From contig NZ_JNZZ01000016.1 in the NCBI RefSeq assembly GCF_000717645.1, positions 310,001 to 374,000 of the forward strand: a stretch of 64,000 bases of DNA. Direction: 5' to 3'. Origin of the DNA: Streptomyces californicus. GTDB taxonomy: Bacteria; Actinomycetota; Actinomycetes; Streptomycetales; Streptomycetaceae. Positions 53,257 through 61,618 of this stretch are shown here, piece after piece (position 1 is the first letter of the stretch; each line of letters begins with the position of its first letter). A program made the translations under genes and the position numbers. The notes beneath the pieces were generated by a model that did no database searches, was not told the DNA's origin, and was given only the letters and a program-made list of their open reading frames with translations.

Positions 53257-53676
53257 TCACACCAGGAGCGATGCGGTGGCAACGGCGAAGAACCCGGGGT
53301 CGCCGGCCCAGGGGAAGTGCCCCGCCCCGGGCCGCTCCAGGAACGTGACGCGAGGGAGCAGTTCCGCACAGGCGCCCACCGCACGCGGCGGATCGCCGGC
53401 GTTCAGTTCTCCGGTGAGCCGCGGAGCGGACCCGCGGAAGCGGGCGAGCAGCGTCCGCGCGGCCGGTGGCATCCAGCGGTACCGGCGCCGTCCGCGTGGC
53501 CGGCGGATCAAGCGTTGCCGCCGCCGTCGGCGCGGCCGGCGGATCCAGCGGGACCGGCTCGACGGCGGGACTCGACGGCGGGAACTGAGCCGTTCGGGGG
53601 AACGTACGCGTTCGTTTCCGTCCTGCTCCATGAACCGCCGGTTCCGGGGTACCCGAACGTCAGCCAGAAAGCTCAC
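53257..53676 (-). pseudogene. Alpha/beta-hydrolase 3' remnant with Arg-rich 5' filler
   Basis: Only the C-terminal 55 or so residues look like a protein: TGELNAGDPPRAVGACAELL then PRVTFLERPGAGHFPWAGDPGFF, the final strand-helix and catalytic His (PGAGHF) of an alpha/beta hydrolase. Everything upstream in the frame is Arg/Pro-rich low complexity and contains a 36-bp-period repeat. The nucleophile elbow and core strands are absent, so this is a decayed gene. It reads toward the GH2 gene. Confidence 0.62.
53467..53575. repeat. Imperfect tandem repeat, 36-base period
   Basis: Three copies with period 36 marked by ATCCAGCGG (from 53471), ATCAAGCGT (from 53507) and ATCCAGCGG (from 53543), linked by GCGTGGCC/GCGCGGCC spacers. 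It lies within the hydrolase remnant and may have grown after inactivation. Confidence 0.6.
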
Positions 53677-53693
53677 GCGACGGGGTGAACGCC

Positions 53694-54110
53694 ATGAACG
53701 ACCGCATTCTCATGACTTTGTCACCGGACGGCGAGACGCGTACCGATTTCGTCTGCCGACCGGAGAAGGCCGCCGACGCCCGGGACGCGGTCAGCGCGTT
53801 CGTCTCACGCCTGCACCCGGCGCCGACCTCGCACATGGTGCAGAGTCTCCTGCTCCTCGTCTCGGAGCTGGTCACCAACGCCGTCCGGCACGCGGGGGCC
53901 GTCACCGCCCTGTGGCTGACCGCCGACCGCAGGGGCGTCCACGTCCGGGTCACCGACCCGAGCCCGGCGCATCCGCAGGACCGCACACCCGACCTGACCG
54001 GCCGCACCGGCGGCTTCGGCTGGCCGATGGTCCAGCGGCTGGCCCAGGAGGTGCGGGTCCGCGAGACGGTCGGCGGCGGAAAGGTCATCCTCGCCACCGT
54101 GGCCCGCTGA
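53694..54110 (+). CDS. Anti-sigma-factor-like ATP-binding protein (HATPase_c_2)
   Basis: 138-residue GHKL ATPase domain alone, like the serine-kinase anti-sigma regulators of Streptomyces (RsbW/SpoIIAB relatives). N-box ELVTNAVRHAG, and a lid/G region GGFGWPMVQRLAQE. It probably binds a sigma factor or anti-anti-sigma partner in the cytoplasm. Start: ATG 53694 (MNDRILM); a GTG at 53685 is equally in frame and GACGGGG sits between. No partner gene adjoins it, as is usual for this large paralogous family. Confidence 0.85.
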   Translation: MNDRILMTLSPDGETRTDFVCRPEKAADARDAVSAFVSRLHPAPTSHMVQSLLLLVSELVTNAVRHAGAVTALWLTADRRGVHVRVTDPSPAHPQDRTPDLTGRTGGFGWPMVQRLAQEVRVRETVGGGKVILATVAR

Positions 54111-54585
54111 GGCCGCGCCGCCGGAGCCCGCCCGGCCTGAACGGTCCCGGGCACGCGCGCCCCCGGAACTCCGCCCCCGCCGCCCCGCCACCCCAGGGGC
54201 CGGGGCGGATCCGGGGGCGCGCGTGCGGGAGGGCTCGGCGTACGTGGTCCGCCGGGGGCACGCCGCCGTGAGGGACGGGGACGACGTGGGGAGGCCCCCG
54301 GCGCGTGCTCCGGGGGCCTCCCCACACCCCTGCCCTCGGATGCTGGTGCTGCTGGGCGGCGAAGGCGACCGGTGCGTCCGTCGCGGGCCGACCGGGAGCG
54401 GGACGGCAGAGGCCGCGCCGACCGGGAGCGGGCCCAACTTCCGGTGTGAAGGGGCCGGTTCCCGCGCGGGTCGTTGACGGGAGTCGGTCCTGGCAGGCCC
54501 GGACAGAGCGATGCGACGGCCGAGCGCGGCCGGGCCGAGTGAGGCCACGGCCGGGCAGTGCGGGCCAACGATCAGTGCGGGCCGT
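54111..54585. other. Gene-free stretch with one strong hairpin
   Basis: 475 bases without a credible gene in either strand. It holds the hairpin at 54288-54323 and two imperfect copies of GACCGGGAGCGGG around 54389 and 54419. Open frames here have Arg/Pro-rich nonsense composition. Confidence 0.6.
54288..54323. terminator. Perfect 14-bp hairpin
   Basis: GGGGAGGCCCCCGG (54288-54301) pairs with CCGGGGGCCTCCCC (54310-54323), loop 8. It is 180 bases beyond the anti-sigma-like gene and 260 from the convergent DUF1232 gene, rather far for a simple terminator; a bidirectional terminator is still the best reading. Confidence 0.6.
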
Positions 54586-54921
54586 TCACAGCACGCTGTC
54601 CGGGTGGCTCTCCACCGGAGTCTTCGTCCGGTCGCCCCCCGCCCCCGTGCGCACTCCCGCCGCCGCGGCGGCGGCGTGCAGGGAGCGCAGGGCGACGAGC
54701 AGGAACCCGATGTCGTCCAGGTAGACCGGGTCGGGCAGCAGATCGATCGGGGACACGGTGTAGATGACGGCCGCCCAGACCAACGCCTTGTCGCGCAGCG
54801 GGATTCCGGCATCGACCAGCAGCTTCCTGGCTCGGAAGACCCGCACGAGAAGGACGACGGCCAGGGCCAGCATGATCAGCACGACCACAGCTGCGACAAC
54901 GAGCCAAACGGTGGAGTCCAT
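54586..54921 (-). CDS. DUF1232 (YkvA-like) small membrane protein
   Basis: 111 residues: an N-terminal transmembrane helix (VWLVVAAVVVLIMLALAVVLLVRV) and the DUF1232 core DKALVWAAVIYTVSPIDLLPDPVYLDDIGF with the invariant SPIDLLPD. The final 30 residues are hydrophilic and variable. Members of the family are of unknown function; some are membrane-linked regulators. ATG 54921 fixed by the start of the helix. Isolated gene. Confidence 0.85.
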   Translation of the reverse strand: MDSTVWLVVAAVVVLIMLALAVVLLVRVFRARKLLVDAGIPLRDKALVWAAVIYTVSPIDLLPDPVYLDDIGFLLVALRSLHAAAAAAGVRTGAGGDRTKTPVESHPDSVL

Positions 54922-55030
54922 GGCTCATCGTCTACCCAGCGAGCCCGGGATGAAGAACCCGTTGCGGCGCTGTCACATCGCTCCGTGCTCCGGTGGGCCG
55001 AGCGCCGGCGGCGCCCACCCACCACACGGA

Positions 55031-55297
55031 TCAGGCCGTGCCGCGTCCCTGGGCCTCGGCGCGACGGCGGTTGCGGCGCTTCAGCGCACGCCGTTCGTTC
55101 TCGGACAGACCGCCCCAGATACCGGAGTCCTGCCTGTTCTCCAGGGCCCATTCCAGACAGGCCGCCTGTACCGGGCAGGTCCGGCAGACAGCCTTGGCCT
55201 CCTCGGTCTGGACGACGGCCGGGCCCGTGGTCCCGATGGGGAAGAACAGGTCCGGGTCCTCCTCGCGGCATGCGGCGTGCAGGCGCCAGTTCTCCAT
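55031..55297 (-). CDS. WhiB-family Fe-S transcription factor
   Basis: 88-residue WhiB-like protein. Four cluster-ligand Cys at C10, C38, C41 and C47 (ACREEDPDLFFP, AVCRTCPVQAAC), the G[V/I]WGG turn DSGIWGGLSENERR, and a basic C-terminal DNA-binding tail (LKRRNRRRAEAQ). The overall form resembles WblE/WhiB1-type proteins that bind [4Fe-4S] and partner with the principal sigma factor, sensing NO or O2. ATG 55297 has GGAG 9 bases upstream; a TTG at 55306 is alternative. Upstream lies 245 bases, then a minisatellite. Confidence 0.93.
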   Translation of the reverse strand: MENWRLHAACREEDPDLFFPIGTTGPAVVQTEEAKAVCRTCPVQAACLEWALENRQDSGIWGGLSENERRALKRRNRRRAEAQGRGTA

Positions 55298-55543
55298 GAT
55301 GCTCAACTCCGCTCACTCCCGATGTCGATACGTCGTAAGTCAGTTGCCGTATGTGCCTTCCGTGCGGGTGACCGGCGATCGGCGCCTCAAACACCGACCG
55401 GCGTGCGGGACGTACGACGGCACAGGTTCTTCGCGGGTCCATCACCCGACGGGGTGGCGCGGTGCGGGGAGCGTCCGGCGGTTCGGGCCGTCACGCCGAG
55501 AGCGTGCGCGGGCTTCGGGTCCCGGGGGCACGGAGACGCGGGT
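55298..55543. other. Gene-free WhiB upstream region
   Basis: Likely WhiB promoter and leader. Relatively AT-rich near 55320-55350 (GATGTCGATACGTCGTAAGTCAG). No other clear feature; repeats begin at 55544. Confidence 0.5.
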
Positions 55544-55676
55544 CCCGGGGACACGGGCAGCGCGGGGACGCGGGCAGCGCGGGGACGCGGGCAGCGCGGG
55601 GACGCGGGCAGCGCGGGGACGCGGGCAGCGCGGTGACGCGGGCAGCGCGGTGACGCGGGCAGCGCGGTGACGCAGG
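55544..55676. repeat. 17-bp tandem minisatellite
   Basis: Four identical CGCGGGGACGCGGGCAG units (55561, 55578, 55595, 55612), then two CGCGGTGACGCGGGCAG (55629, 55646) and a partial CGCGGTGACGCAGG. A partial divergent unit precedes at 55544. Beyond 55676 diverged CGGGTCCCGGGG/CACGGGCAG pieces continue to about 55760. The period of 17 is not a multiple of three, so it is not a coding repeat. All bases are GC-rich with CTGCCCGC on the other strand. Confidence 0.9.
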
Positions 55677-55919
55677 TTCCGGGGGTACGGGTCCCGGGGC
55701 ACGGGCAGTGCGGAGGCACGGGTCCCGGGGGCACGGGCAGCGCGGGCCCGAGGGCACGGGAGCCGGCCATGGTCCCGCGTTGACGGTGAGACGTCCATCC
55801 GGCCGGCCCCCCGGTCACAGCTACCGCCGGCCCCCTCGCCGACCCCCCGGCCAACCCCCGTACGGAAAGGGGTGGGAGCCGGATGGTCGCGGACCCCCTG
55901 CCGTTCCTAATCTCGCCTC
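55677..55919. other. Diverged repeat tail and promoter of serine hydrolase
   Basis: CACGGGCAG/TCCCGGGG pieces related to the minisatellite up to about 55760, then CGGCCCCC-type sequence. TAATCT at 55908-55913, about 7 bases before ATG 55920, looks like a -10 hexamer and would make the hydrolase mRNA leaderless. Confidence 0.45.
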
Positions 55920-57095
55920 ATGATCCTTCACCGTTCATGGCGGTACGCCGCGGTCCTCGCCCTGGCCATGTCCTTACTGCCACCGCTCGCCGCTTCGGCG
56001 GCGCCCCGCCCGCCCGGCACCGCGTGGTCGCCGCAGCACGATGCGGACGCGCTGCGGGACACCGGGGTCACCGGAGTGGCCGTCCGCCTGGATACCCCGC
56101 GCGGGACGGTCACGGCGCGCTCCGGGGTGGCGGACCTGGTCACCGGCCGCCCGGTTCCGCAGGACGGTTTCCTGCGCTTCGGCAGCGCCACCAAGACATT
56201 CGTCGCCACCGTGGTGCTGCAACTGGTGGGCGAAAAGAAGATCTCGCTCGACCGGACGGTGGAGGAGCTGCTGCCCGGGACCGTCTCCGGTGCGGGCAAC
56301 GACGGCCGGACCATCACGCTCCGCGACCTGCTGCGGCACACCAGCGGCCTCTCCGACTACATAGCCGACGTCTTCCCGGAGCCCGGCGCCGCCACCTACT
56401 TCGCCAACCGATGGAGTACGCACACGCCCGAGGAACTCGTGGCCATGGCCATGCGCCACTCCCCCGCCTTCCCGGCGGGCACCGGCTGGGAGTACTCCAA
56501 CACGAACTACGTACTGGCCGGAATGATCATCGAGAAGACAACCGGCCGCTCCTGGGAAGAGGAGGTGAGGAGGCGCATTCTGCGCCCGCTCGGCCTGCGG
56601 CACACCGACACTCCTGGCACCCGGCCCTTCCTGCCCCGGCCGCATGCGGCCAACCACCAGCAGTTCGTCCCGGGCGGTCCGCTGGTCGACACGACGATCG
56701 CCTACCGCCCGTTCGACAGCGGTGCCGACGGCTCCATGACCGGCACGGCACACGATCTCAACCGCTTCTTCGCCGCGCTGGCCGGCGGACGCCTGCTGAA
56801 GCCCGCAGAACTGGCCGCCATGCGGAGCACGGTGCCGGTGCCTCCGGGAAGCGGCCACCCGGAGGGCACCCGGGACGGGCTGGGGCTGTTCCTCACTCCG
56901 CTGTCCTGCGGCGGCGGCTACCTGGGGCACAGCGGGAGCGGCTTCGGATATGTCGTCCAGGCGGCGACGACCGTGGACGGACGGCGCACCGTCACCGTCT
57001 CCGCCCACAGCCGCGCCGGGGACCCCGAGACCGCCGCTCGGCAGGAGGACGCGCTGCACGAACTGGTCGACCACGCCCTGTGCCGTGCCACCTGA
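55920..57095 (+). CDS. Secreted serine hydrolase (class C beta-lactamase/DD-carboxypeptidase fold)
   Basis: 391 residues. Signal peptide about 1-28 (AAVLALAMSLLPPLAASAAP). Penicillin-binding-fold catalytic triad motifs: nucleophile Ser and general-base Lys in GSATKTF (SxxK), Tyr in YSNTNY, and HSGSGFGY in the KTG position. RHTSGLSDYI is also conserved. Fits esterase/DD-peptidase members of the beta-lactamase family; antibiotic hydrolysis is unproven. No ribosome site precedes the ATG, and a -10-like TAATCT is very close, so the transcript may be leaderless. Confidence 0.9.
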   Translation: MILHRSWRYAAVLALAMSLLPPLAASAAPRPPGTAWSPQHDADALRDTGVTGVAVRLDTPRGTVTARSGVADLVTGRPVPQDGFLRFGSATKTFVATVVLQLVGEKKISLDRTVEELLPGTVSGAGNDGRTITLRDLLRHTSGLSDYIADVFPEPGAATYFANRWSTHTPEELVAMAMRHSPAFPAGTGWEYSNTNYVLAGMIIEKTTGRSWEEEVRRRILRPLGLRHTDTPGTRPFLPRPHAANHQQFVPGGPLVDTTIAYRPFDSGADGSMTGTAHDLNRFFAALAGGRLLKPAELAAMRSTVPVPPGSGHPEGTRDGLGLFLTPLSCGGGYLGHSGSGFGYVVQAATTVDGRRTVTVSAHSRAGDPETAARQEDALHELVDHALCRAT

Positions 57096-57192
57096 GCCCA
57101 AGCGCCCGTATTCCCTGTGCCCCCGGTCCATGCCACCGGGACCCGAGCCCCCGTCCCCCGAACACGCCTTCCCGCCCTCCGGGGCCGGCGGT

Positions 57193-58290
57193 TCAGCTCC
57201 TGCGCGCCGGGCGGTGCAGGGCGAGGAGTGCCTGGTCGTCCTGGACCCGGCCGCCGGTGTGGCGGCCGACGTCCTCGATCAGCAGGCGGAGGATCTGTGC
57301 CGGGGTCGCGGGGTCGCCGACCAGCGCGCGGGGGTGGAGGAGAAAGGGCAGCCGGACGGCGGCGTCGTAGAAGGCACCGGACTCGTCACGGGCCTCGGTG
57401 ACCCCGTCCGTGTAGCAGACGAGGGTGGCCCCGGGAGGGAAGGGGAACATGTCCACCGGCGACGACCAGGCGCCCAGGGCGCTCATGCCGAGCGGTGGCG
57501 CCTCCTCGGACGGTTCGAGGAGGGTGGCCCGCCCCTCGGCGTCCAGCAGCACCGGCGGCGGGTGCCCCCGGTTGACCAGCCGTACCGTGTCCAGCCCTTC
57601 GGAGAACTCGGCGATCAGGGCGGTGGTGAACCCCTCCTCCTGCTCCTGCCCGCCACGCCGGCCGCCCTCGCGCAGCAGCGCCCGCTCCAGCGCGGCCACG
57701 AGGCCGGGCAGGTCCTCGGCCTCGTCCGCCGCGTACCGGAACGCCCCCAGGTCCGCGCAGACGGCGCTCACCGCGCCCAGCCCCTTGCCCCGTACGTCTC
57801 CGACCATCACCCGGACTCCGTGCGGGGTGTCCTGGACCACGTACAGGTCGCCGCCGATCATGGCCTCGTCCTCGGCGGGCACGTACCGGGCGGCGATCCG
57901 CAGTTCGCCGAGGCGCGAGGGCGGCCGGGGCAGGACCGCGCTCTGGGCGACGGCGGCGATGTGCCGGGCCCGCCGGGTCCGGGCGTCCCGCCCCTCCAGA
58001 GCGCGGTTGATCAGGACGGCGAGCACGGTTACGGCCAGAAGGGTGAGCTGGTTGGCCACGCCGCGCTGCCACCCGAAGGTGCCGTCGAACCACGCGAGGA
58101 CCGCGTGGACGGCCATGGCGAGCGCGCCGATCGCGATGATGCCGCGCAGGGTGAGCAGAGGAGCGGCGGCGACGGGGGCGGCCATCAGCAGGGGTGCGGA
58201 GGTGACGTCCGTCGGCGTCACCAGGTCCAGCACGACGCCCAGCACGATGACCCCCAACGGGATCCACTTGGCTCTGCGCGGCTGCACCAC
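57193..58290 (-). CDS. Membrane-anchored SpoIIE/PP2C-type serine phosphatase
   Basis: 365 residues. N-terminal helices (WIPLGVIVLGVVLDLV, LLMAAPVAAAPLL, GIIAIGALAMAVHAVLAW, and a fourth near NQLTLLAVTVLAVL) anchor it. A linker leads into a SpoIIE domain (about 145-360) with metal-binding MIGGDLYVVQDTP, MVGDVRGKGLGA and CYTDGVTEARDESG motifs. The metal ligand Asp in each is intact. It would dephosphorylate an anti-anti-sigma protein. Start: GTG 58290 or the adjacent GTG 58287, after GGGGGA. The domain pairing with the HATPase at 59412 nearby is suggestive but not proof of partnership. Confidence 0.89.
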   Translation of the reverse strand: MVQPRRAKWIPLGVIVLGVVLDLVTPTDVTSAPLLMAAPVAAAPLLTLRGIIAIGALAMAVHAVLAWFDGTFGWQRGVANQLTLLAVTVLAVLINRALEGRDARTRRARHIAAVAQSAVLPRPPSRLGELRIAARYVPAEDEAMIGGDLYVVQDTPHGVRVMVGDVRGKGLGAVSAVCADLGAFRYAADEAEDLPGLVAALERALLREGGRRGGQEQEEGFTTALIAEFSEGLDTVRLVNRGHPPPVLLDAEGRATLLEPSEEAPPLGMSALGAWSSPVDMFPFPPGATLVCYTDGVTEARDESGAFYDAAVRLPFLLHPRALVGDPATPAQILRLLIEDVGRHTGGRVQDDQALLALHRPARRS

Positions 58291-58490
58291 TCCCCCACGC
58301 TGTACGGAACCGGTGCGGTACGCATCCCGGCGACCCCGTTCGACGCGGGACCCCGGCGCTCCGTCAGGCGGCGGCCCGGTTCCCGGTGGCCGGCGTCCCG
58401 CTCCGGGGCAACGTGCCCACCGCGCTCCTCCCGGGAATCGAGGAGGCCCCACGAACCGGCGGTCGGACGCGGCCCCGGCTCGACCGGGTT

Positions 58491-59324
58491 CTACTCCGGC
58501 AGCGGAGTCCCGGGGCCGGGGGCGGCGGCGCACGCGGCGTCGAGCCGGATACGGTGGGCCATGACGGCGTCGGGGTCGTCGATGAGATCGACCCGCACGC
58601 CCGGGGTCTCCAGCACCGCCTGGTCCCCGATCTCCGGCGCGGGCACCCGCAGGATGTGCAGGGGCGGTACGCCCGTCAGGGGGTGCGGCGGGTGATCCAG
58701 CGGCACCACCTGCACGGTGACGTGCTGCTCCTTCATCGCCTCGACGAGGGCCGCCCGCTGCTCGTCCATCGTCTCCCGGTCGCCGACCCGGGTGTGCAGG
58801 GCCGCCGCCGGGAACAGGGCCCAGAGCGCGGCCCCGCGCTCGCACAGGCGGCGCCGCCGCTCCCGCAGCAGTTCGACGCGGCGCTCCCGGCGGGCGGGGC
58901 TGTCGTCCGGATACCGCGTGCGGTAGAGCGCGGCGGCGTAGGCGGGGGTGCGCAGCAGTTCGGGGACCAGCGCCGGGTGCCAGGTGCGGACGAGACTGGC
59001 CGAGGACTCCATGCCGATGATCTCCTGCTGCCAGCTCTCCATCTCCTCCCGCCAGCGGTGCCACCAGCCGGGGAGGTTCGCGGTGGAGAGAGCCGCCATG
59101 ATGGGCTCGGCCACCGTCGGCGGCACGCCGTAACAGCGCAGCAGCTCACCGACCTGCCGGGCGTCGAGCCCGGTCTCGGCGCGTTCGATGCGCCGGACGG
59201 TGGCGGGGTGGGCGCCCAGCGCCTGCGCCGCCGCCCTCAGGCTGATCCCGGCGCGTTCTCTCAGCCGGCGGAGGCGGACCGCGAGGACGCGGTGTTCCAC
59301 GGTGGGACCGGACCGGGCTCGCAT
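58491..59324 (-). CDS. XRE-family regulator with DUF5753 domain
   Basis: 277 residues. HTH (VLAVRLRRLRERAGISLRAAAQALGAHPATVRRIER) at about 12-50, then a DUF5753 ligand-like domain (LVRTWHPALVPELLRTPAYAAALYR and PPHPLTGVPPLHILRVPAPEIG). This form is common in Streptomyces, usually with a small DUF397 gene; none is seen here. It is divergent from the HATPase gene at 59412, the classic pairing of such regulators. The intergenic region includes CTTGCAAAGTACGCG, AT-rich compared with surroundings. Confidence 0.88.
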   Translation of the reverse strand: MRARSGPTVEHRVLAVRLRRLRERAGISLRAAAQALGAHPATVRRIERAETGLDARQVGELLRCYGVPPTVAEPIMAALSTANLPGWWHRWREEMESWQQEIIGMESSASLVRTWHPALVPELLRTPAYAAALYRTRYPDDSPARRERRVELLRERRRRLCERGAALWALFPAAALHTRVGDRETMDEQRAALVEAMKEQHVTVQVVPLDHPPHPLTGVPPLHILRVPAPEIGDQAVLETPGVRVDLIDDPDAVMAHRIRLDAACAAAPGPGTPLPE

Positions 59325-59411
59325 ACGGAAACCTTCTTCGTCGAGCCCCGATACGGAGCACTACACACTCTGTCGCTTGCAAAGTACGCGTTTTGCGCCG
59401 AGAGTGCATAC

Positions 59412-59909
59412 ATGTCGGAAATAGTCAGTTGTGCGGAACGTACCCCCGATGACGGAGGTGTCCGAGGTGCCCGAAGTGCACACAGCTGGTGGGTCCCCCG
59501 TCTGCCCGGGGGCGTCCCCGAGGCCCGGCACCGGGTTCAGGAGGCCATGCGGGCCTGGGGTGAGCCGGCCGAGCGGATCGAGGCGGCGGCTCTGATCGTC
59601 ACCGAGCTGGTCACCAACGCGGTCCGCCACACCAGCACCCGACGCATCCGCTGCCGCGTCCTGCGCTCCCCGGGGGGTGTGCGCATCTGCGTGTGGAACC
59701 GGGGCCGGGCCCGGATTCCGTCCCCGGCCCCACCGGCCGACTCGGCGAGTCTCCCGGTCGGCGAGGCGCCCGCGGCGGCCGACCTCGAAGGCGACGCGCT
59801 CGACCACCTCGCCGAGGACGGCCGGGGCCTCCTCCTGGTCGACGCGCTGGCGGCCCGCTGGGGCACCCGCGCCGCACTGGCCGGCCGCCTCGTCTGGGCC
59901 GATCTCTAG
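59412..59909 (+). CDS. ATP-binding regulatory protein (HATPase_c_2)
   Basis: 165 residues: a disordered N-terminus (MSEIVSCAERTPDDGG), then a GHKL fold with N-box ELVTNAVRHTS and a G-region DGRGLLLVDALAARWG. The ATP-lid segment is Pro/Ala-rich. It is divergent from an XRE-DUF5753 gene and downstream of a SpoIIE phosphatase, the usual neighbourhood of anti-sigma/partner-switch proteins in Streptomyces. ATG 59412 (GTGCATACATG context) lacks a good ribosome site and may be leaderless. Confidence 0.86.
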   Translation: MSEIVSCAERTPDDGGVRGARSAHSWWVPRLPGGVPEARHRVQEAMRAWGEPAERIEAAALIVTELVTNAVRHTSTRRIRCRVLRSPGGVRICVWNRGRARIPSPAPPADSASLPVGEAPAAADLEGDALDHLAEDGRGLLLVDALAARWGTRAALAGRLVWADL

Positions 59910-59938
59910 GGCGGTGCCGACCTCCCGAGCCACCACAC

Positions 59939-60652
59939 TCAGGCGGGAGCGGTGCGGCACTCCGGGTGCCCCCAGCCGTTCGGGTTCTTCGCGATCGGCT
60001 CCTTCGCCGCGTACGACCGTCCGCAGTGGCATCGCCCCGCGAACCGGGCCTTGATCGTGCCGGTGGACCGCCCGCTCCGGGACGCGCCCCCACCGGTCCG
60101 CGCCTTCGCGCCGCCCGCTTGCCCGGAATCCCCCGTGCGCCCCTTGGTGGACCGCGCGGGCGCGGGTACCGGCAAAGCCGCCGCGCCGTGCGCCGTACCG
60201 GCAGGAAGCTGGGTGACCGCCGCCTCGCTGGCGGCCTGGTCCGCGATCGCGTTGAGCGGGTCGCCGTCCACCTGGTGCGCGGGCACGTAGCGGAACGACA
60301 CCGCGCGGTCGGCGAGCAGCGCGTCGATACGGGTGACCAGCTCGCGGTTGGCGACCGGCTTGCCGCCCGAGGTCTTCCAGCCGTTGCGCTTCCAGCCCGG
60401 CAGCCACTTGGTCACCGCGTTCATGGCGTACTGCGAGTCCATCCGCACCTCGACGCGCACGGCCGGGTCGACGGACTCCAGCAGCTCCGCCAGGGCGGTG
60501 AGCTCGGCGACGTTGTTCGTCGCGGTGCCGAGCGGGCCGGCTTCCCAGCGCACCGGGGTTCCCTGCGCGTCCGCCACGACCCACGCCCAGGCCGCGGGCC
60601 CCGGATTTCCCTTCGACGCCCCGTCACACGCGGCGATGATGCTCTCGTTCAT
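59939..60652 (-). CDS. Ribonuclease HI with C-terminal Cys extension
   Basis: 237 residues. RNase H fold at residues 1-145 with the four acidic residues D10 (AACDGASKGNPGP), E50 (NNVAELTAL), D72 (MDSQYAMNA) and D138 (NAIADQAA). It would cut RNA in RNA-DNA hybrids. The second half (about 150-200) is a Thr/Gly/Ser/Lys-rich linker, and it ends with a small Cys/His cluster, FAGRCHCGRSYAAKEPI then GHPEC, resembling a zinc-binding nucleic-acid-contacting finger. ATG 60652 gives the usual N-terminus. Confidence 0.9.
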   Translation of the reverse strand: MNESIIAACDGASKGNPGPAAWAWVVADAQGTPVRWEAGPLGTATNNVAELTALAELLESVDPAVRVEVRMDSQYAMNAVTKWLPGWKRNGWKTSGGKPVANRELVTRIDALLADRAVSFRYVPAHQVDGDPLNAIADQAASEAAVTQLPAGTAHGAAALPVPAPARSTKGRTGDSGQAGGAKARTGGGASRSGRSTGTIKARFAGRCHCGRSYAAKEPIAKNPNGWGHPECRTAPA

Positions 60653-60747
60653 CCCTCGATCATGCCAGCCCCGCATGACCGTTCCGACCGGCCGGCGAGA
60701 GCCGTGACCGCCCCGAGCGGGGGCCCGTCAACCGCCCGTCGCCCCGG

Positions 60748-61542
60748 TCACGGCAGGATCGAGTCCACGTAGCCGCCGTCGACCCGCACCGCCGCGCCCG
60801 TAGTGGCCGACGCCTGGCCCGAGCTGAGGTAGACGACCAGGTTGGCGATCTCCTCGGGCTCGATGAGCCGCTGGAGCAGGGACTGCGGCCGGTGCACGCG
60901 CATGAACTCCCGCTGCGCCTCGTCCCAGGGCAGCTCCTTGTCGACCAGTTCGTACACGAAGTCCTCGACGCCCCCGGTGTGCGTGGGGCCGGCGATCACG
61001 GAATTGACCGTCACGCCGGTGCCCGCGGCCTCCTTGGCGAAGCCCCGGGACACGGCGAGCAGCGCGGTCTTCGACATGCCGTACTGGATCATCTCGGCGG
61101 GGATCACGATCGCGGAGTCGCTGGCGATGTTCAGCACCCGGCCCCATCCGCTGCCGGTCATGCCCGGCAGGTAGTGCCGGATGAGGCGGACGGCGCTGAG
61201 CACGTTCGTGTCGAAGTACGTCCGCCACTCGGCGTCGGTGATCTCCAGCGGCGGGCGGGAGCCGAAGATGCCGAGGTTGTTGACGAGGACGTCGGCTTCG
61301 GGCACGGCCTCGTACAGCCGTTCGGCGCCTTCCTCGGTGGTGAGGTCGCAGGCCACGGAGGTCACCGAGGCGTCCGGTACCGCGGCGCCCAGCGTCGCGG
61401 CGGCCGCCTCCAGTCGGTCCTGGTTCCGCCCGGTGAGGACGACCCCCGCGCCCGCCCCGGCCAGTCCGGTGGCGATCGCGAGGCCGATGCCCTGCGAGGA
61501 CCCGGTCACCACCGCGTTCCTGCCCGTCAGATCGATGCGCAC
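60748..61542 (-). CDS. Short-chain dehydrogenase/reductase
   Basis: 264 residues, Rossmann SDR. Cofactor motif TGSSQGIG (13-20), VLVNNLGIFG, catalytic Ser in LNIASDSA, and YGMSK (Tyr and Lys). C-terminal GAAVRVDGGYVDSIL. GTG 61542 has GGGAGAG upstream at correct spacing. NAD(P)H-dependent; the presence of a helix after NNLG and PTHTGGVEDFV-like insertion suggests a 3-oxoacyl-ACP-reductase-like subclass, but no partner genes support that. Substrate unknown. Confidence 0.9.
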   Translation of the reverse strand: MRIDLTGRNAVVTGSSQGIGLAIATGLAGAGAGVVLTGRNQDRLEAAAATLGAAVPDASVTSVACDLTTEEGAERLYEAVPEADVLVNNLGIFGSRPPLEITDAEWRTYFDTNVLSAVRLIRHYLPGMTGSGWGRVLNIASDSAIVIPAEMIQYGMSKTALLAVSRGFAKEAAGTGVTVNSVIAGPTHTGGVEDFVYELVDKELPWDEAQREFMRVHRPQSLLQRLIEPEEIANLVVYLSSGQASATTGAAVRVDGGYVDSILP

Positions 61543-61618
61543 GCCGTCTCTCCCTCGCTCCGCCCGTCCGACCGTCCCCGCCAGCCTCGCATCCTCGCCG
61601 GCCTGATGCCCGTCGACC

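Noticed and set aside
55544..55760. CRISPR array
   Set aside because: Repeats are directly adjacent with no spacers, only 17 bases long, and no cas gene is nearby.
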